From JAHEFT01 sp963700705 (GTDB lineage Bacteria > Pseudomonadota > Gammaproteobacteria > Xanthomonadales > SZUA-36), in NCBI GenBank assembly GCA_963700705.1, contig CAVOYQ010000012.1:1-64000 (forward strand): DNA of 64,000 nt, in the 5' to 3' direction. Of the stretch, positions 36,329 through 45,181 are shown piece by piece. The translations under genes were made by a program, and so were the position numbers. How positions within the stretch are numbered: the first letter of the stretch is position 1; each line of letters opens with the position of its first letter. Below the pieces are notes generated by a model that had not been told where the DNA came from, ran no database searches, and saw nothing but the letters and a program-made list of their open reading frames with translations.

Positions 36329-36707
36329 CCACATCCTGGTCGTGGACGACGACCCGGACATCCGTATCCTCGTGAACAAGGCGCTGAGCCAGGACGGTCA
36401 TATCGTGACCGAGGCTGCCAGCGGCAAGGAGGCATTGGCCCTGATCGACCAGCAGGTACCCGATCTGCTGGTGCTGGACCTGCTCATGCCGGAACAGGGC
36501 GGACTGGAGGTGCTCAAAGTGCTGCGTTCCAGACCGGCGACAGCAACGCTGCCCGTCCTGGTGTTGACGGCCATGAATGATGAAGCCAATACCCGTGCCG
36601 GTTTCGACCTCGGGGCCACAGACTATGTGACCAAGCCCTTCACCATCCCGCAGCTCGCGGCGCGGGTGCGTGCATGTCTCTTACGCCACAGATCAGAAAT
36701 GACCTGA
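36324..36707 (+). CDS. Receiver-domain response regulator, start unclear
   Basis: About 125 residues: HILVVDDDPDIRILVNKAL, phospho-acceptor Asp in LLVLDLLMPEQGG, Thr in VLVLTAMND and Lys in DYVTKPF. A stand-alone CheY-like domain with no output domain. It directly follows the MBL gene in a different frame, and no ATG, GTG or TTG precedes the first strand at a sensible distance. Either a frameshift hides a fusion MBL-REC protein, or the true start was lost to an indel. Likely receives phosphate from the hybrid kinase upstream. Confidence 0.7.
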   Translation, partial: GNHILVVDDDPDIRILVNKALSQDGHIVTEAASGKEALALIDQQVPDLLVLDLLMPEQGGLEVLKVLRSRPATATLPVLVLTAMNDEANTRAGFDLGATDYVTKPFTIPQLAARVRACLLRHRSEMT

Positions 36708-36824
36708 CTCGAGCGGATTTCCCGGTTCAGGTCACAACGCAGATCAGGCCGGATGGCGGGTTCTTGACCCGCCGATTCCGGCCCGTGGTTCTGATTCCCC
36801 TGAATCCAGTGCAAACGGTAGTAA

Positions 36825-37376
36825 TCAGGCCCCGGTGCGTACCGCCAGGTTGTTGATGACCTTCTTTACGCCTTTAACGCCTTTCGCCGCGGCAACGGCT
36901 GCGTCACGTTCAGCGTTGGAATCAACATATCCACCCAGGCTGACCACGCCACGATTGACTTCCACATCGATTTCCGCTGCAGGGGCCAGCCGGTCATCCG
37001 CCAATGCCGCCTTGACGCTTGTTGAAAGCGCTTTGTCGTCGATATATTCGCCCGTCATGCGACTGCCGTCTGACACTTGCAGATTATTCTTTACGGAAGC
37101 CACACCCGAGATCGATCTTGCAATCTCGCCCGCCCGATCTACCTGGACCTGGGAATCGACAAAGCCGTTAAGCTGGACCTTGTCCCGGTCAACCTCGACA
37201 TCGATATTCAGACCATCGGTGGTTGAATCGGCCAATAGCGCAGTCTTGGTGCGAGCCGCAATCGTCGTGTCATCAATAACCTGACCGGTCGAGCGGTGCG
37301 GTCCAGACGCAGCACAAGCGCCCAATACCAAGCTTAACAGCGCCAGTGACAATACTAATTTGCTTTGAGTCTTCAT
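36825..37376 (-). CDS. BON-domain lipoprotein
   Basis: 183 residues from ATG 37376. Lipoprotein signal with lipobox LGAC (Cys21), then two BON domains (about 37-103 and 110-178), each ending in the GVxxVxNNL pattern (ISGVASVKNNLQV and VKGVKKVINNLAV). Resembles OsmY/DolP-type envelope stress proteins that bind phospholipid and support outer-membrane integrity. The GGAGA Shine-Dalgarno lies 6 bases before the start. Followed upstream on the same strand by the dodecin gene, 35 bp away. Confidence 0.9.
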   Translation of the reverse strand: MKTQSKLVLSLALLSLVLGACAASGPHRSTGQVIDDTTIAARTKTALLADSTTDGLNIDVEVDRDKVQLNGFVDSQVQVDRAGEIARSISGVASVKNNLQVSDGSRMTGEYIDDKALSTSVKAALADDRLAPAAEIDVEVNRGVVSLGGYVDSNAERDAAVAAAKGVKGVKKVINNLAVRTGA

Positions 37377-37411
37377 AAAATTTCTCCAGGTAATTGTAAT
37401 GATTTGTGATT

Positions 37412-37612
37412 TCAATCGAGAACGAAACTGACACGCATGATGACCCGGTAACTCACGATGTTGCCTTTCTCAACGGTGAGTTTTTGTTCCGCAATCCAGG
37501 CGCCCTTGACGTTTTTGAGCCTCTTTTCAGCGCGAGCAATGCCCGCCTGGATCGCATCCTGAAAACTGACGGAGGAGTCGGAAGAAATTTCGATGATTTT
37601 GGCAATGGTCAT
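37412..37612 (-). CDS. Dodecin family flavin-binding protein
   Basis: 66 residues: AKIIEISSDSSVSFQDAIQA, GIARAEKRLKNVKGAWI and the strand IVSYRVIMRVSFVLD. Length and pattern match dodecins, dodecameric flavin or CoA stores. Ribosome site AGGAAAC before ATG. Same strand as the BON lipoprotein and DUF3185 genes, so probably one stress-related transcript. Confidence 0.9.
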   Translation of the reverse strand: MTIAKIIEISSDSSVSFQDAIQAGIARAEKRLKNVKGAWIAEQKLTVEKGNIVSYRVIMRVSFVLD

Positions 37613-37701
37613 ATTTGTGTTTCCTGTGGTGGTTGCCGACCCCGGGGACGGGTCGGTGGAAGAGAACCGTGTTGTGGAGGCCGCGAAGCGATCGAGCTTG
37701 C

Positions 37702-37905
37702 TCAGCCTTTCTTGAGCGTCATGAACAATCCGGCAGCCGCCGCAACGGCACCGCCGACCAGGTACATCATGGTTTCGTCGGTGTACTTGCCGGTGAAGGC
37801 TTCACCGAGTTCTTCCATGGGAGAATTTGTGGCATTGAACCCGAAAAAGAGCAGTACGCCACCTAACACCAGTAAGCCGATGCCGATCAGTTTTGAAGTA
37901 TTCAT
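37702..37905 (-). CDS. DUF3185 family small membrane protein
   Basis: 67 residues with two membrane segments (LIGIGLLVLGGVLLFFGFNA and MYLVGGAVAAAAGLFMTL) joined by SPMEELGEAFTGKYTDETM. This matches DUF3185, small inner-membrane proteins of unknown function often found near BON, CsbD or dodecin genes. Confidence 0.85.
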   Translation of the reverse strand: MNTSKLIGIGLLVLGGVLLFFGFNATNSPMEELGEAFTGKYTDETMMYLVGGAVAAAAGLFMTLKKG

Positions 37906-38130
37906 GAATTAAGCTCCGAGGTTATGGGAGAGACGCCGCCGTTTGGGAACCGCTGCAGACTTTACCCCGCTAGCCGTGGCCCGCCACTGCTCACCAGCAG
38001 TAGCTACTCGATGATGGTCTCGGCGGACCAGTCCTTAGATAATGCGCCAATGTCAGGGGGCGTTCTGTGCGCTGGCGCACATCATCCCGGGTGTCTTGCG
38101 TGCGCGCGGACTTCCGATAATATCGACACC

Positions 38131-38427
38131 ATGGTTGTAACCTTTACCACCAAGACCCATGCCGACATAACGATGTTTGGAGATATCGCGTTGACCCTTC
38201 TGGAGAAGATGGGGCATAGCACGAACGTGCCCGGGGCAATATTGGCGGCAGATGTTCCTGAGGCGCTTGCTCAACTGAAAGCGGCGATGGATTTGGAAAA
38301 GGCTTTACCGCCAACCAACGACACTGATGAGGAAGAACCCGCGGTAAGCCTGGCACACCAGGCGTTGCCGCTCATTGATCTTCTGACTGCGGCAGTCAAG
38401 GCGGACGCTGACGTGATGTGGAAATGA
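38131..38427 (+). CDS. DUF1840 family protein
   Basis: 98 residues: MVVTFTTKTHADITMFGDIA, LTLLEKMGHS, PGAILAADVPEALAQLKAAM and HQALPLIDLLTAAVKADADV. These are the conserved blocks of DUF1840, soluble proteins of unknown function in beta- and gammaproteobacteria. ATG 38131 is where family similarity begins, although the frame is open upstream to 37924. Confidence 0.85.
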   Translation: MVVTFTTKTHADITMFGDIALTLLEKMGHSTNVPGAILAADVPEALAQLKAAMDLEKALPPTNDTDEEEPAVSLAHQALPLIDLLTAAVKADADVMWK

Positions 38428-38674
38428 AGGCGCTTATGTCTCACGCCATATTCTTCGGGCAAAAAAAGCCGGTGCAGTTTGGCCGCACCAGCTAAGAGGC
38501 TTAAAATCACACTTAACAGGTTCTTGCATCTAACGATGCCAATTTAGTTTTACAGAAACTTGCCGTCTGTGCGCTTCCGAACACGGCGAAAAATAAAGTG
38601 AAGCCGGGTCGCGTAACCTTCTTGCGCCAACTTTCTTTTTAGACCTGGTCGACAACGACTACAATTGTCTCACT
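38428..38674. other. Intergenic region
   Basis: No gene is seen. A short hairpin, CCGGTGC with GCACCAGC near 38470-38492, could end the DUF1840 transcript, though a T run is missing. Confidence 0.35.
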
Positions 38675-39595
38675 ATGCCAGCAGACCAACCGGCACTTCA
38701 GCACCAGGAACATGTGGTAATCGGCATGAGCGCCGCGATGGGCGCGTTTTTCATGTTCACGGTCATGAACGTGTTCGCCAAGTTACTCAGCGCCCATCAC
38801 TCGGTGGTCGAGATCGCTTTTTACCGCAACCTGATCGCGTGCATGCCGTTCCTGATCCTGGTATTCGGCTTCGGCCGGCGGGATATCCTGGTGATTCGCA
38901 GCAAACCCAAGATGGTCGGCATTCGCGCGGTGGTCGGATCACTTTCCCTGATGACCACGTTTACCGCCTTTTCGCTGATGCCGATGGCCGATACCACGGC
39001 GCTGCTGTTTACCTCGACCTTGTTCGTTCCGATGCTCGGCGTATTTTTCCTGAAAGAGAAAGTCGGTCCTTACCGCTGGGCCGCGGTTTTTATCGGATTC
39101 ACCGGGGTGGTCATCATGGTGAAACCGACCGGTGACGTTTACGCACTTGGCATCGCGGTCGCGATGTTGGCGGCATTGATGCATGCCATTCTTCAGATCA
39201 TCTTGCGTTACCTCGGCCGCTACGAGCAACCGGAAACCGTGGCCTTCTATTTCGTGGTCATCGGCGCGCTGGTCACGGCATTACCGATGCCGTTCGTGGC
39301 TGTCAGGCCGGCGCTGTCCGAGGTTCCGCTGCTGTTTGGTGTCGGCCTTTCAGGCGCCGCCGCGCAATGGCTGCTGTCGGTCGCCTTCCGTAATGCGCCG
39401 GCGGCGACCGTCACGGTATTCAATTACAGCGGCATTGTCTGGGCAACACTGTTCGGCTGGCTGATCTGGAACGACTGGCCGCTGCCCGCGGTCTTCGCCG
39501 GCGCAGCCGTGGTGATCGCTTCGAACGTACTGATCATCTGGCGCGAAAGCCGCAAACAGGGCATCACCGATGCGCGGGTGCGGGCAAAGTTCTAG
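38675..39595 (+). CDS. EamA/DMT-family transporter
   Basis: 306 residues with ten membrane segments in two EamA repeats. The first repeat includes FYRNLIACMPFLILV and FTAFSLMPMADTTALLFTST, and VFFLKEKVGPYRWAAVFIGF ends it. The second has FRNAPAATVTVFNYSGIVWA and GWLIWNDWP. This is the drug/metabolite transporter superfamily (RhaT/S-adenosylmethionine-type permeases); cargo cannot be predicted. Single gene. Confidence 0.85.
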   Translation: MPADQPALQHQEHVVIGMSAAMGAFFMFTVMNVFAKLLSAHHSVVEIAFYRNLIACMPFLILVFGFGRRDILVIRSKPKMVGIRAVVGSLSLMTTFTAFSLMPMADTTALLFTSTLFVPMLGVFFLKEKVGPYRWAAVFIGFTGVVIMVKPTGDVYALGIAVAMLAALMHAILQIILRYLGRYEQPETVAFYFVVIGALVTALPMPFVAVRPALSEVPLLFGVGLSGAAAQWLLSVAFRNAPAATVTVFNYSGIVWATLFGWLIWNDWPLPAVFAGAAVVIASNVLIIWRESRKQGITDARVRAKF

Positions 39596-39621
39596 GGCGG
39601 CTTCCGGCAACGATCATTGCC

Positions 39622-40206
39622 GTTAACGGCCCGAAGCGGACCTCACAATGTCATATAATTTGTGTCTGGTCATATGGCATTTTCGACTGTGCATTACCAG
39701 CAGGCGGCAATCATCAGATTTCTATATTATGAAATTCAATCATATCGGCATCCCGACAACTGCGAACTTTGAGGGCGAGATTGATCTTCCCCATTTGAAG
39801 ATAACCGTATCGGATCACGAGAATAACCCATTCGGAATTCAGTGGCAGCGATATTGGGAAGACGCTCCATATCCCGATCTGGTCAAGTTGGTCCCCCATG
39901 TTGCTTTCGAGGTAGATGACCTTGACAGCGCACTTATTGGCCAGAACATCATAATTCAACCGAACAGCCCAAGCGATGGCGTCGTCGTTGCTTTTATTGA
40001 GGTCAATGGGGCTCCTGTAGAATTGATGCAGTTCATCAACGGAGCGCAGAAACATTCAGGTTTGTAATGCTCCAAAACGTTGTCAGCTGCTTCCCTGAGA
40101 GCCATCGGGCTCAACAATGCGCTGATCTTTGAACGACCGGTACGCCTGGAAACATTCTGTATTCATTTCATGGCTCATTGTATCTGGCCCGTTTATTCTG
40201 ATTATG
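39622..40206 (+). repeat. Direct duplication containing a VOC-like gene, copy 1
   Basis: The block from about 39622 to 40206 matches 43763-44307 in the same orientation. The coding part and about 90 bp upstream are almost identical; downstream, the copies share CGCCTGGAAACATTCTGT and TTTCATGGCT but copy 1 has about 40 extra bases. The two copies flank 3.6 kb. Confidence 0.9.
39729..40067 (+). CDS. Small VOC-like protein, copy 1
   Basis: 112 residues beginning MKFNHIGIPTTANFEGEID and ending near EVNGAPVELMQFING. The NHIGIP start and the PVELMQ end are typical single-module VOC (glyoxalase-like) metal-ligand positions; PHVAFEVDDLDSALIGQN lies in the middle. The second copy at 43870-44208 differs in few residues, for example QFINGAQ versus QYINGTQ. 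Cytoplasmic, substrate unknown. ATG 39729 is preferred to 39648 because similarity to the other copy's start and a signal-free VOC start coincide there. Confidence 0.75.
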   Translation: MKFNHIGIPTTANFEGEIDLPHLKITVSDHENNPFGIQWQRYWEDAPYPDLVKLVPHVAFEVDDLDSALIGQNIIIQPNSPSDGVVVAFIEVNGAPVELMQFINGAQKHSGL

Positions 40207-40253
40207 TTTTAATGGCTGACGTTACTACCCTCAATAAATATGGATTAAAAGAA

Positions 40254-41399
40254 ATGAAACAATTCTGTATTTTGATACTTCTGACAATTATGGCTTTACC
40301 TGCCGCGGATGCGGTTGCGAGTGAAGGGTGTGATGCTGCAGCTGCAGGAGAACTTGATGTTACGTTTTGGGGCGGGCAGACCGAGTTGGATTTCGCTGCC
40401 TGGGACACCCTAACCGTTAGAGGGCAAACATTTTCTAATTTTGGGACCGGGGTAATCTTAGTAGACAATGTGGTCGTGGCCTCGGACCCATATACCAACA
40501 ATGATCCTGAGATTGTTTATACATTCCCTGCTCAAACTACCGACGCGGTGAGTTGGTCAACTTTACAGGGCTCCTCTGGAAGTCGAATTGCATGGACACT
40601 TGACTGCCAGCCGATAATACCGGCGCCAGGCACGGCTAACATCGCAGTAGTGAATCACTTTGTAGACGGAAATACCGAAGACTCGATATTTGTAACCCTG
40701 ACCTGTACTTCCGGCACGATTTCACCGTCGTCTGCCGTTCTGGAAGATGGCGAAGGTCAAATATTCGTAGTTTCCAACATTCCATCAGGCGTTGCTAACC
40801 CTTGTACATTAACCCAATCTGTTGTTAGCGATTACGATACAAGCTACCTCTGTGACCCCACGGCAACCATTGCCGGGGATGATCAGTGCGGTAACCCCGC
40901 CAACTTGTCATCGACCTCATGCAGTTGGGCGGATGCTACCGCAGACGACGTTGGTTACTGCGAGATTTATAACGCGCCCGCACCTGTTGAGTTTGTCGTT
41001 TCCAAGGAATGGGATGTCAGCAATGCAGGTGGCGGTGATGCCGTCAACACCCAAACAGCAATTGAAATCTATTGCGACGCGGAAATCGTGGAGGGTACTG
41101 AGGACGGTGGCGAGTGGATGTATCGGCAGGTTATCACTGGAGATGCGTCTGTCACCGTTAACGTAATACCGGCCTTTGAAGGTTCAAGATGCTGGGTCGC
41201 GGAGCCTGACGTTGACAGCGCTGTAGAAGTAGCCAATGGTTGCACATCCGTGGATATCGAGCTTGGCCAGGCTGCTTCCTGCACGATCACCAATACAGTG
41301 TTCTTCGAAGGCATACCGACGCTGAACCAGTACGGCCTGGCCCTGATGACCCTGCTGATGCTGGGCATCGGAATGGTCGGCTTCAGGCGCTTTGCCTGA
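40254..41399 (+). CDS. IPTL-CTERM sorting-signal surface protein
   Basis: 381 residues from ATG 40254. N-terminal signal peptide (FCILILLTIMALPAADAVAS), a long beta-rich region with many Cys and Thr, and a C-terminal IPTLNQYGLALMTLLMLGIG followed by FRRFA. IPTL plus a membrane helix plus a basic tail is the IPTL-CTERM protein-sorting signal. The central part shows repeated VVNHFVDGNTEDSIFV and FVVSKEWDVSNAGG segments that look like adhesin or coat-type modules. Probably displayed on the cell surface after cleavage by a sorting enzyme encoded elsewhere. A terminator follows at 41431-41461. Confidence 0.75.
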   Translation: MKQFCILILLTIMALPAADAVASEGCDAAAAGELDVTFWGGQTELDFAAWDTLTVRGQTFSNFGTGVILVDNVVVASDPYTNNDPEIVYTFPAQTTDAVSWSTLQGSSGSRIAWTLDCQPIIPAPGTANIAVVNHFVDGNTEDSIFVTLTCTSGTISPSSAVLEDGEGQIFVVSNIPSGVANPCTLTQSVVSDYDTSYLCDPTATIAGDDQCGNPANLSSTSCSWADATADDVGYCEIYNAPAPVEFVVSKEWDVSNAGGGDAVNTQTAIEIYCDAEIVEGTEDGGEWMYRQVITGDASVTVNVIPAFEGSRCWVAEPDVDSAVEVANGCTSVDIELGQAASCTITNTVFFEGIPTLNQYGLALMTLLMLGIGMVGFRRFA

Positions 41400-41430
41400 T
41401 TAGCCCTGGCTGGCATGCATAAAACATCTA

Positions 41431-41461
41431 CCCTGGGGCGGGCGACTTCCCCGGGGTTTTT
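41431..41461 (+). terminator. Rho-independent terminator
   Basis: CCCTGGGG (41431-41438) pairs with CCCCGGGG (41449-41456), one G-T pair, followed by TTTTT. It lies 32 bp after the IPTL-CTERM gene. Confidence 0.7.
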
Positions 41462-41578
41462 GTTGTGTACGGGAAAGGTTCGAATTCCCTCCTGGCCGGA
41501 AGCAGAGATCAAATGCTTCAGAATACACAGCCGATTCGTAACCGCTTTCAGGCTAACCTTTTCCCCGCCACCTCTTTT

Positions 41579-43441
41579 CTACTCGAGATTCCGTTCCAAC
41601 TCGTCAACCATATCCTCGAATACCGCCAGGGTGTCATAAATGGGTTGCGGGGTTGTCATGTCCACGCCCGCTTTCTTCAGCAACTCGATCGGGTAGTCAT
41701 TACTGCCGGACTTGAGCATCGCAAGGAATCGCTGCCGGGCCGGCTCGCCTTCTTCCAGGATCATTTTCGCCAACGCGGTGGCGGCGACAAAAGAGGTTGC
41801 GTATTGGTATACATAGAAATTATCGGTGCGCAGGAAATGAGGAATCCGGCTCCATTCACTGGCATTGAGCGGATCAGCATGTACGGCATCACCGTAGTAA
41901 GCTGAAAAAACATCGGCATAAAGCTTGTTGAGGGATTCCTTGGTCAGCCCGCTACCCGATTCAACCATGGCATGCGCCTGCAATTCGAAATCCGCAAACG
42001 AAGTCTGGCGGAAAAAGCTGCCCCTGAATTGATCAAGGTAGGTCTGCAGGATGAAAATTTTCTCGTCCCTGGACTTCGCTTCTTTCAGCATTTTTTGATA
42101 GAGAATTGCTTCATTGGTCATGGAAGCGACCTCCGCGATAAAGATGCGGTAGCCGCCATATACATAGGGTTGCGCGCGACGGGTCAGGTAGGAGTGGATC
42201 GAGTGTCCGTATTCATGGGCAAGCGTGGAGACATCATTCAAGGTGCCTTCATAGTTCATCGAAAGATACGGCTTGGAACTGTAGGTTCCCCAGGAATACG
42301 CACCACCGCGCTTGCCCCTGGTTTCGTATACATCCACCCAACCGTCTTCAAACCCTTTCCAGTACAGATCGACGTATTCCGGACCCAGGGGTTGCAAGGC
42401 ATCGGCGACAATCTTCCTGGCCTCATCCCAGGAAACGTCTTTCACGGTCGGCTCAACCAGCGGCGCATAAAGATCCCACACTTCCAGGGTTTCAACACCA
42501 AGCGCTTTCCTGCGAAGCTCAAGATAACGTTGCAGCTGTTGCGAACCCTCGCGACTGACTTTTATCAGGTTAGTATAAACTTCCTCGGGTATCGCGCTTT
42601 GATAGGTCGCTTCCTGCATCCTTGAATCGTATCCGCGGGCCTTGGCCAGAAAAACACGGGCTTTAACGTGACCTTCATAGTTGGCGGCCAATGTATTGCC
42701 GAACTTTTCATACGCTTTGAACAAGCCTTTCCACGCATCTTCCCTGACCTGGCGATTCGACGAGAAAATAAACGTGCCGTAACGGGCCCTGGTTAATTCA
42801 ACGGTATTGCCTTCTTCGTCCTGCATTTCTCCAAACGTCAAATCGGCGTTGTCGAGCGCATCGAACGTGGCTCCGAATTTACTCAGGGGATCCGTCGAAG
42901 CAGCCAGGATTTTCTCTTCGGCTTCTGACAACGTATGGGCACGCAGCCGCAGTTTTTCGTCGATCCAGTGCCGGTATATATCAAGCCCCGGTGTATCACC
43001 GAACATCTGATCCAATCTCTCCTGGCTGATGGCCATCAGCTCCGGGTCGAAAAATGCGGTTTCTTCCTGCAGGTTGGCCAGCAGCGTTCCGGCTTCTGAA
43101 AACCGGCCGCTGTTGTCACCCACCCGGAGATCTTCAAACGAGCTCAATCCAGCGTAAACATAGAGATTTTCCACAATCTGGCTGATTTCCTCGATTTTTG
43201 TGATCGCGGCAAGTAACGTCTCGCCACTGTCTGCCAGGTGGCCTTTGTATTTACCGATTTCCGGCAGCATTAACTCAAATTTTTCTTTATCCGCTTCCCA
43301 GTCTTCACTCGAAGCGTACATCGAGCTCAGATCCCATTTGTACTGCGCAGGGACTTCACTGCGTTCTTTAGGTTCACCAGCAAATAGTGGGGGCGCAACA
43401 AACATGAGAGCCAATGCGGCCAGGACGAGCAATCTTTTCAT
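41579..43441 (-). CDS. pepF: Exported oligoendopeptidase F (M3 family)
   Basis: 620 residues. Signal peptide (about 1-21), M3 N-terminal helical domain, then the zinc site His409-Glu410-His413 in LAHEYGHSIHS with Glu437 in IAEVASMTNE. SYNEGxL-like context and FRQTSFADFELQAH are typical of PepF, which cleaves oligopeptides of about 7-17 residues. An export signal suggests a periplasmic form, in line with the other exported peptidases nearby. No adjacent operon partner. Lies between the two copies of the duplicated VOC-like gene. Confidence 0.9.
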   Translation of the reverse strand: MKRLLVLAALALMFVAPPLFAGEPKERSEVPAQYKWDLSSMYASSEDWEADKEKFELMLPEIGKYKGHLADSGETLLAAITKIEEISQIVENLYVYAGLSSFEDLRVGDNSGRFSEAGTLLANLQEETAFFDPELMAISQERLDQMFGDTPGLDIYRHWIDEKLRLRAHTLSEAEEKILAASTDPLSKFGATFDALDNADLTFGEMQDEEGNTVELTRARYGTFIFSSNRQVREDAWKGLFKAYEKFGNTLAANYEGHVKARVFLAKARGYDSRMQEATYQSAIPEEVYTNLIKVSREGSQQLQRYLELRRKALGVETLEVWDLYAPLVEPTVKDVSWDEARKIVADALQPLGPEYVDLYWKGFEDGWVDVYETRGKRGGAYSWGTYSSKPYLSMNYEGTLNDVSTLAHEYGHSIHSYLTRRAQPYVYGGYRIFIAEVASMTNEAILYQKMLKEAKSRDEKIFILQTYLDQFRGSFFRQTSFADFELQAHAMVESGSGLTKESLNKLYADVFSAYYGDAVHADPLNASEWSRIPHFLRTDNFYVYQYATSFVAATALAKMILEEGEPARQRFLAMLKSGSNDYPIELLKKAGVDMTTPQPIYDTLAVFEDMVDELERNLE

Positions 43442-43762
43442 CGGGGTTCCTTTTTACGAATTTCAAGCAAATAAATGGCGAAGACAGGGTACCACCAGAG
43501 TTGGCGGTTCGCATTGAATTTGCTTTGTTCCGTATGAATCCTGCGACAATCCGTCGCAAAGTTATGGGGTCAGAGTAAAGGGACAGAGTAAACCCGATAA
43601 AGGCCGTTCCTGGCTGGAGGCAGAGATCAAACGCGACAGAAAACAGAGTTGATCCAACAAAACCCTTGAGGCCTATGTCTAAACCCTCTGCATCAGCGTC
43701 ACTTTGAAGATCAGATATACCGGCACGATAGCAGAATTGATCCTTTGACGCCGGATGGGGCC
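43442..43762. other. Intergenic region with a GGGGTCAGAGTAAAG copy
   Basis: No gene. TGGGGTCAGAGTAAAGGGAC at 43565-43584 and a weak GTTCCTGGCTGGAGGCAGAG box are present. The rest is unremarkable and may contain the pepF promoter. Confidence 0.4.
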
Positions 43763-44307
43763 ATTAACGGCCCGATGCAGACCTCACAAAGTCATATAAT
43801 ACGTATCTGGTCGTATGGCATTTTCGACTGTGCATTACCAGCAGGCGGCAATCATCAGATTTCTATATTATGAAATTCAATCATATCGGCATCCCGACAA
43901 CTGCGAACTTTGAGGGCGAGATTGATCTTCCCCATTTGAAGATAACCGTATCGGATCACGAGAATAACCCATTCGGAATTCAGTGGCAGCGATATTGGGA
44001 AGACGCTCCATATCCCGATCTGGTCAAGTTGGTCCCCCATGTTGCTTTCGAGGTAGATGACCTTGACAGCGCACTTATTGGCCAGAACATCATAATTCAA
44101 CCGAACAGCCCAAGCGATGGCGTTGTCGTTGCTTTTATCGAGGTCAATGGGGCTCCTGTAGAATTGATGCAGTACATTAACGGAACGCAGAAACATTCAG
44201 GTCTGTAGTGCTTCAAAACGTTGGCAGGTGGGATCGATACGGTTTCGCCTGGAAACATTCTGTAAACATTTCATGGCTAATTGTATCCAGCCCATTTATT
44301 CTCATGA
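43763..44307 (+). repeat. Direct duplication containing a VOC-like gene, copy 2
   Basis: Second copy of the block at 39622-40206, offset 4141 bp; upstream and coding parts align without gaps. The left end starts with the shared AACGGCCCGA box, itself part of the dispersed repeat type. Confidence 0.9.
43870..44208 (+). CDS. Small VOC-like protein, copy 2
   Basis: 112 residues, near-identical to the protein at 39729-40067 apart from the last residues (QYINGTQ instead of QFINGAQ). Most other base differences within the coding part are silent, which suggests both copies were kept under protein-level selection or the duplication is recent. Same candidate ligands as copy 1. Followed by the NAD(P)-binding protein gene. 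Confidence 0.75.
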   Translation: MKFNHIGIPTTANFEGEIDLPHLKITVSDHENNPFGIQWQRYWEDAPYPDLVKLVPHVAFEVDDLDSALIGQNIIIQPNSPSDGVVVAFIEVNGAPVELMQYINGTQKHSGL

Positions 44308-44310
44308 CCT

Positions 44311-45132
44311 ATGAAATTTCCCCGCCTGCGCACAATCCTTCTAACGCCATTTGTACTTTTTATCGTGTTCTACCTGTTTGGTGTCTTAGCCAATCTACTC
44401 GACGATCGGCAAGTAGCCCCGCTGTCGAATGCCGGGCCCAAAAGCGTCGATGAGATAGCTATCTTTGGAGCCAGCGGCACCGCAGGGGACGGCATTCTCA
44501 AGGCTGCACTGGCCGATCCCAACGTAATCACCATTCATGTCATTACGCGCCGCGCAACAGCCCGTATTGAGGCAGGTGTCGCCAGTGGAAAGGTCATCAT
44601 GACCAAACACATGGACTATCTTGACTATTCAGACCTACAGGACCAGCTCCGGGATGTGCAGGCCGTGTATTGGGCCCTGGGTACCAGTTCACGCAATGTG
44701 GATGATGAAACCTACAGTATCATCCATGTCGATTTTCCTGTGCAGTTCGTGAAAGAGTGGCTGCAAATCAGCAGCAGATTGAATATCAGCTTGCATTTCA
44801 TTAGTTCCAGTGACATCGCCGAAAACTCCTCCATGCATTGGGCTCGCGAGAAAGTCCGGGCTGAAAATGAGCTATTCGGCTTGGCTGAAGGAACAAAACT
44901 GGATGTGATTGCCTACCGTCCGGATTACATCGGACCGACTGAAGAAGAGGCACACTTAGGCCAGGAATTGCTGTTCTGGTTCTTCGCACCCGTTCGTGCG
45001 GCAGTGCGCGCACAGCAAATTGGTGAGGCCATGCTGGAGGTCACCGCTCGAGGCAATGAATTCAAAAACGGCAACACACTGGGTACGGCTTCGATTTTGC
45101 GTTACAGCGATACCTACCGGCGTCGCCAGTAG
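44311..45132 (+). CDS. Membrane-anchored NAD(P)-binding (NmrA/atypical SDR-like) protein
   Basis: 273 residues. An N-terminal membrane segment (ILLTPFVLFIVFYLFGVLAN) precedes a Rossmann domain with IAIFGASGTAGDGILKAAL and VHVITRR-like strand two (IHVITRRATAR). WALGTSSR and FISSSD follow, as in NAD(P)H-binding NmrA-like or oxidoreductase-like proteins, but the SDR Tyr-x3-Lys pair is not clear. Possibly a regulator or quinone-related enzyme anchored to the membrane. Function not assigned. Confidence 0.6.
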   Translation: MKFPRLRTILLTPFVLFIVFYLFGVLANLLDDRQVAPLSNAGPKSVDEIAIFGASGTAGDGILKAALADPNVITIHVITRRATARIEAGVASGKVIMTKHMDYLDYSDLQDQLRDVQAVYWALGTSSRNVDDETYSIIHVDFPVQFVKEWLQISSRLNISLHFISSSDIAENSSMHWAREKVRAENELFGLAEGTKLDVIAYRPDYIGPTEEEAHLGQELLFWFFAPVRAAVRAQQIGEAMLEVTARGNEFKNGNTLGTASILRYSDTYRRRQ

Positions 45133-45181
45133 TCAGTCTCATTTGTTTAACGAATTCTGTATACGGCCGAAAGCAGGTGAT

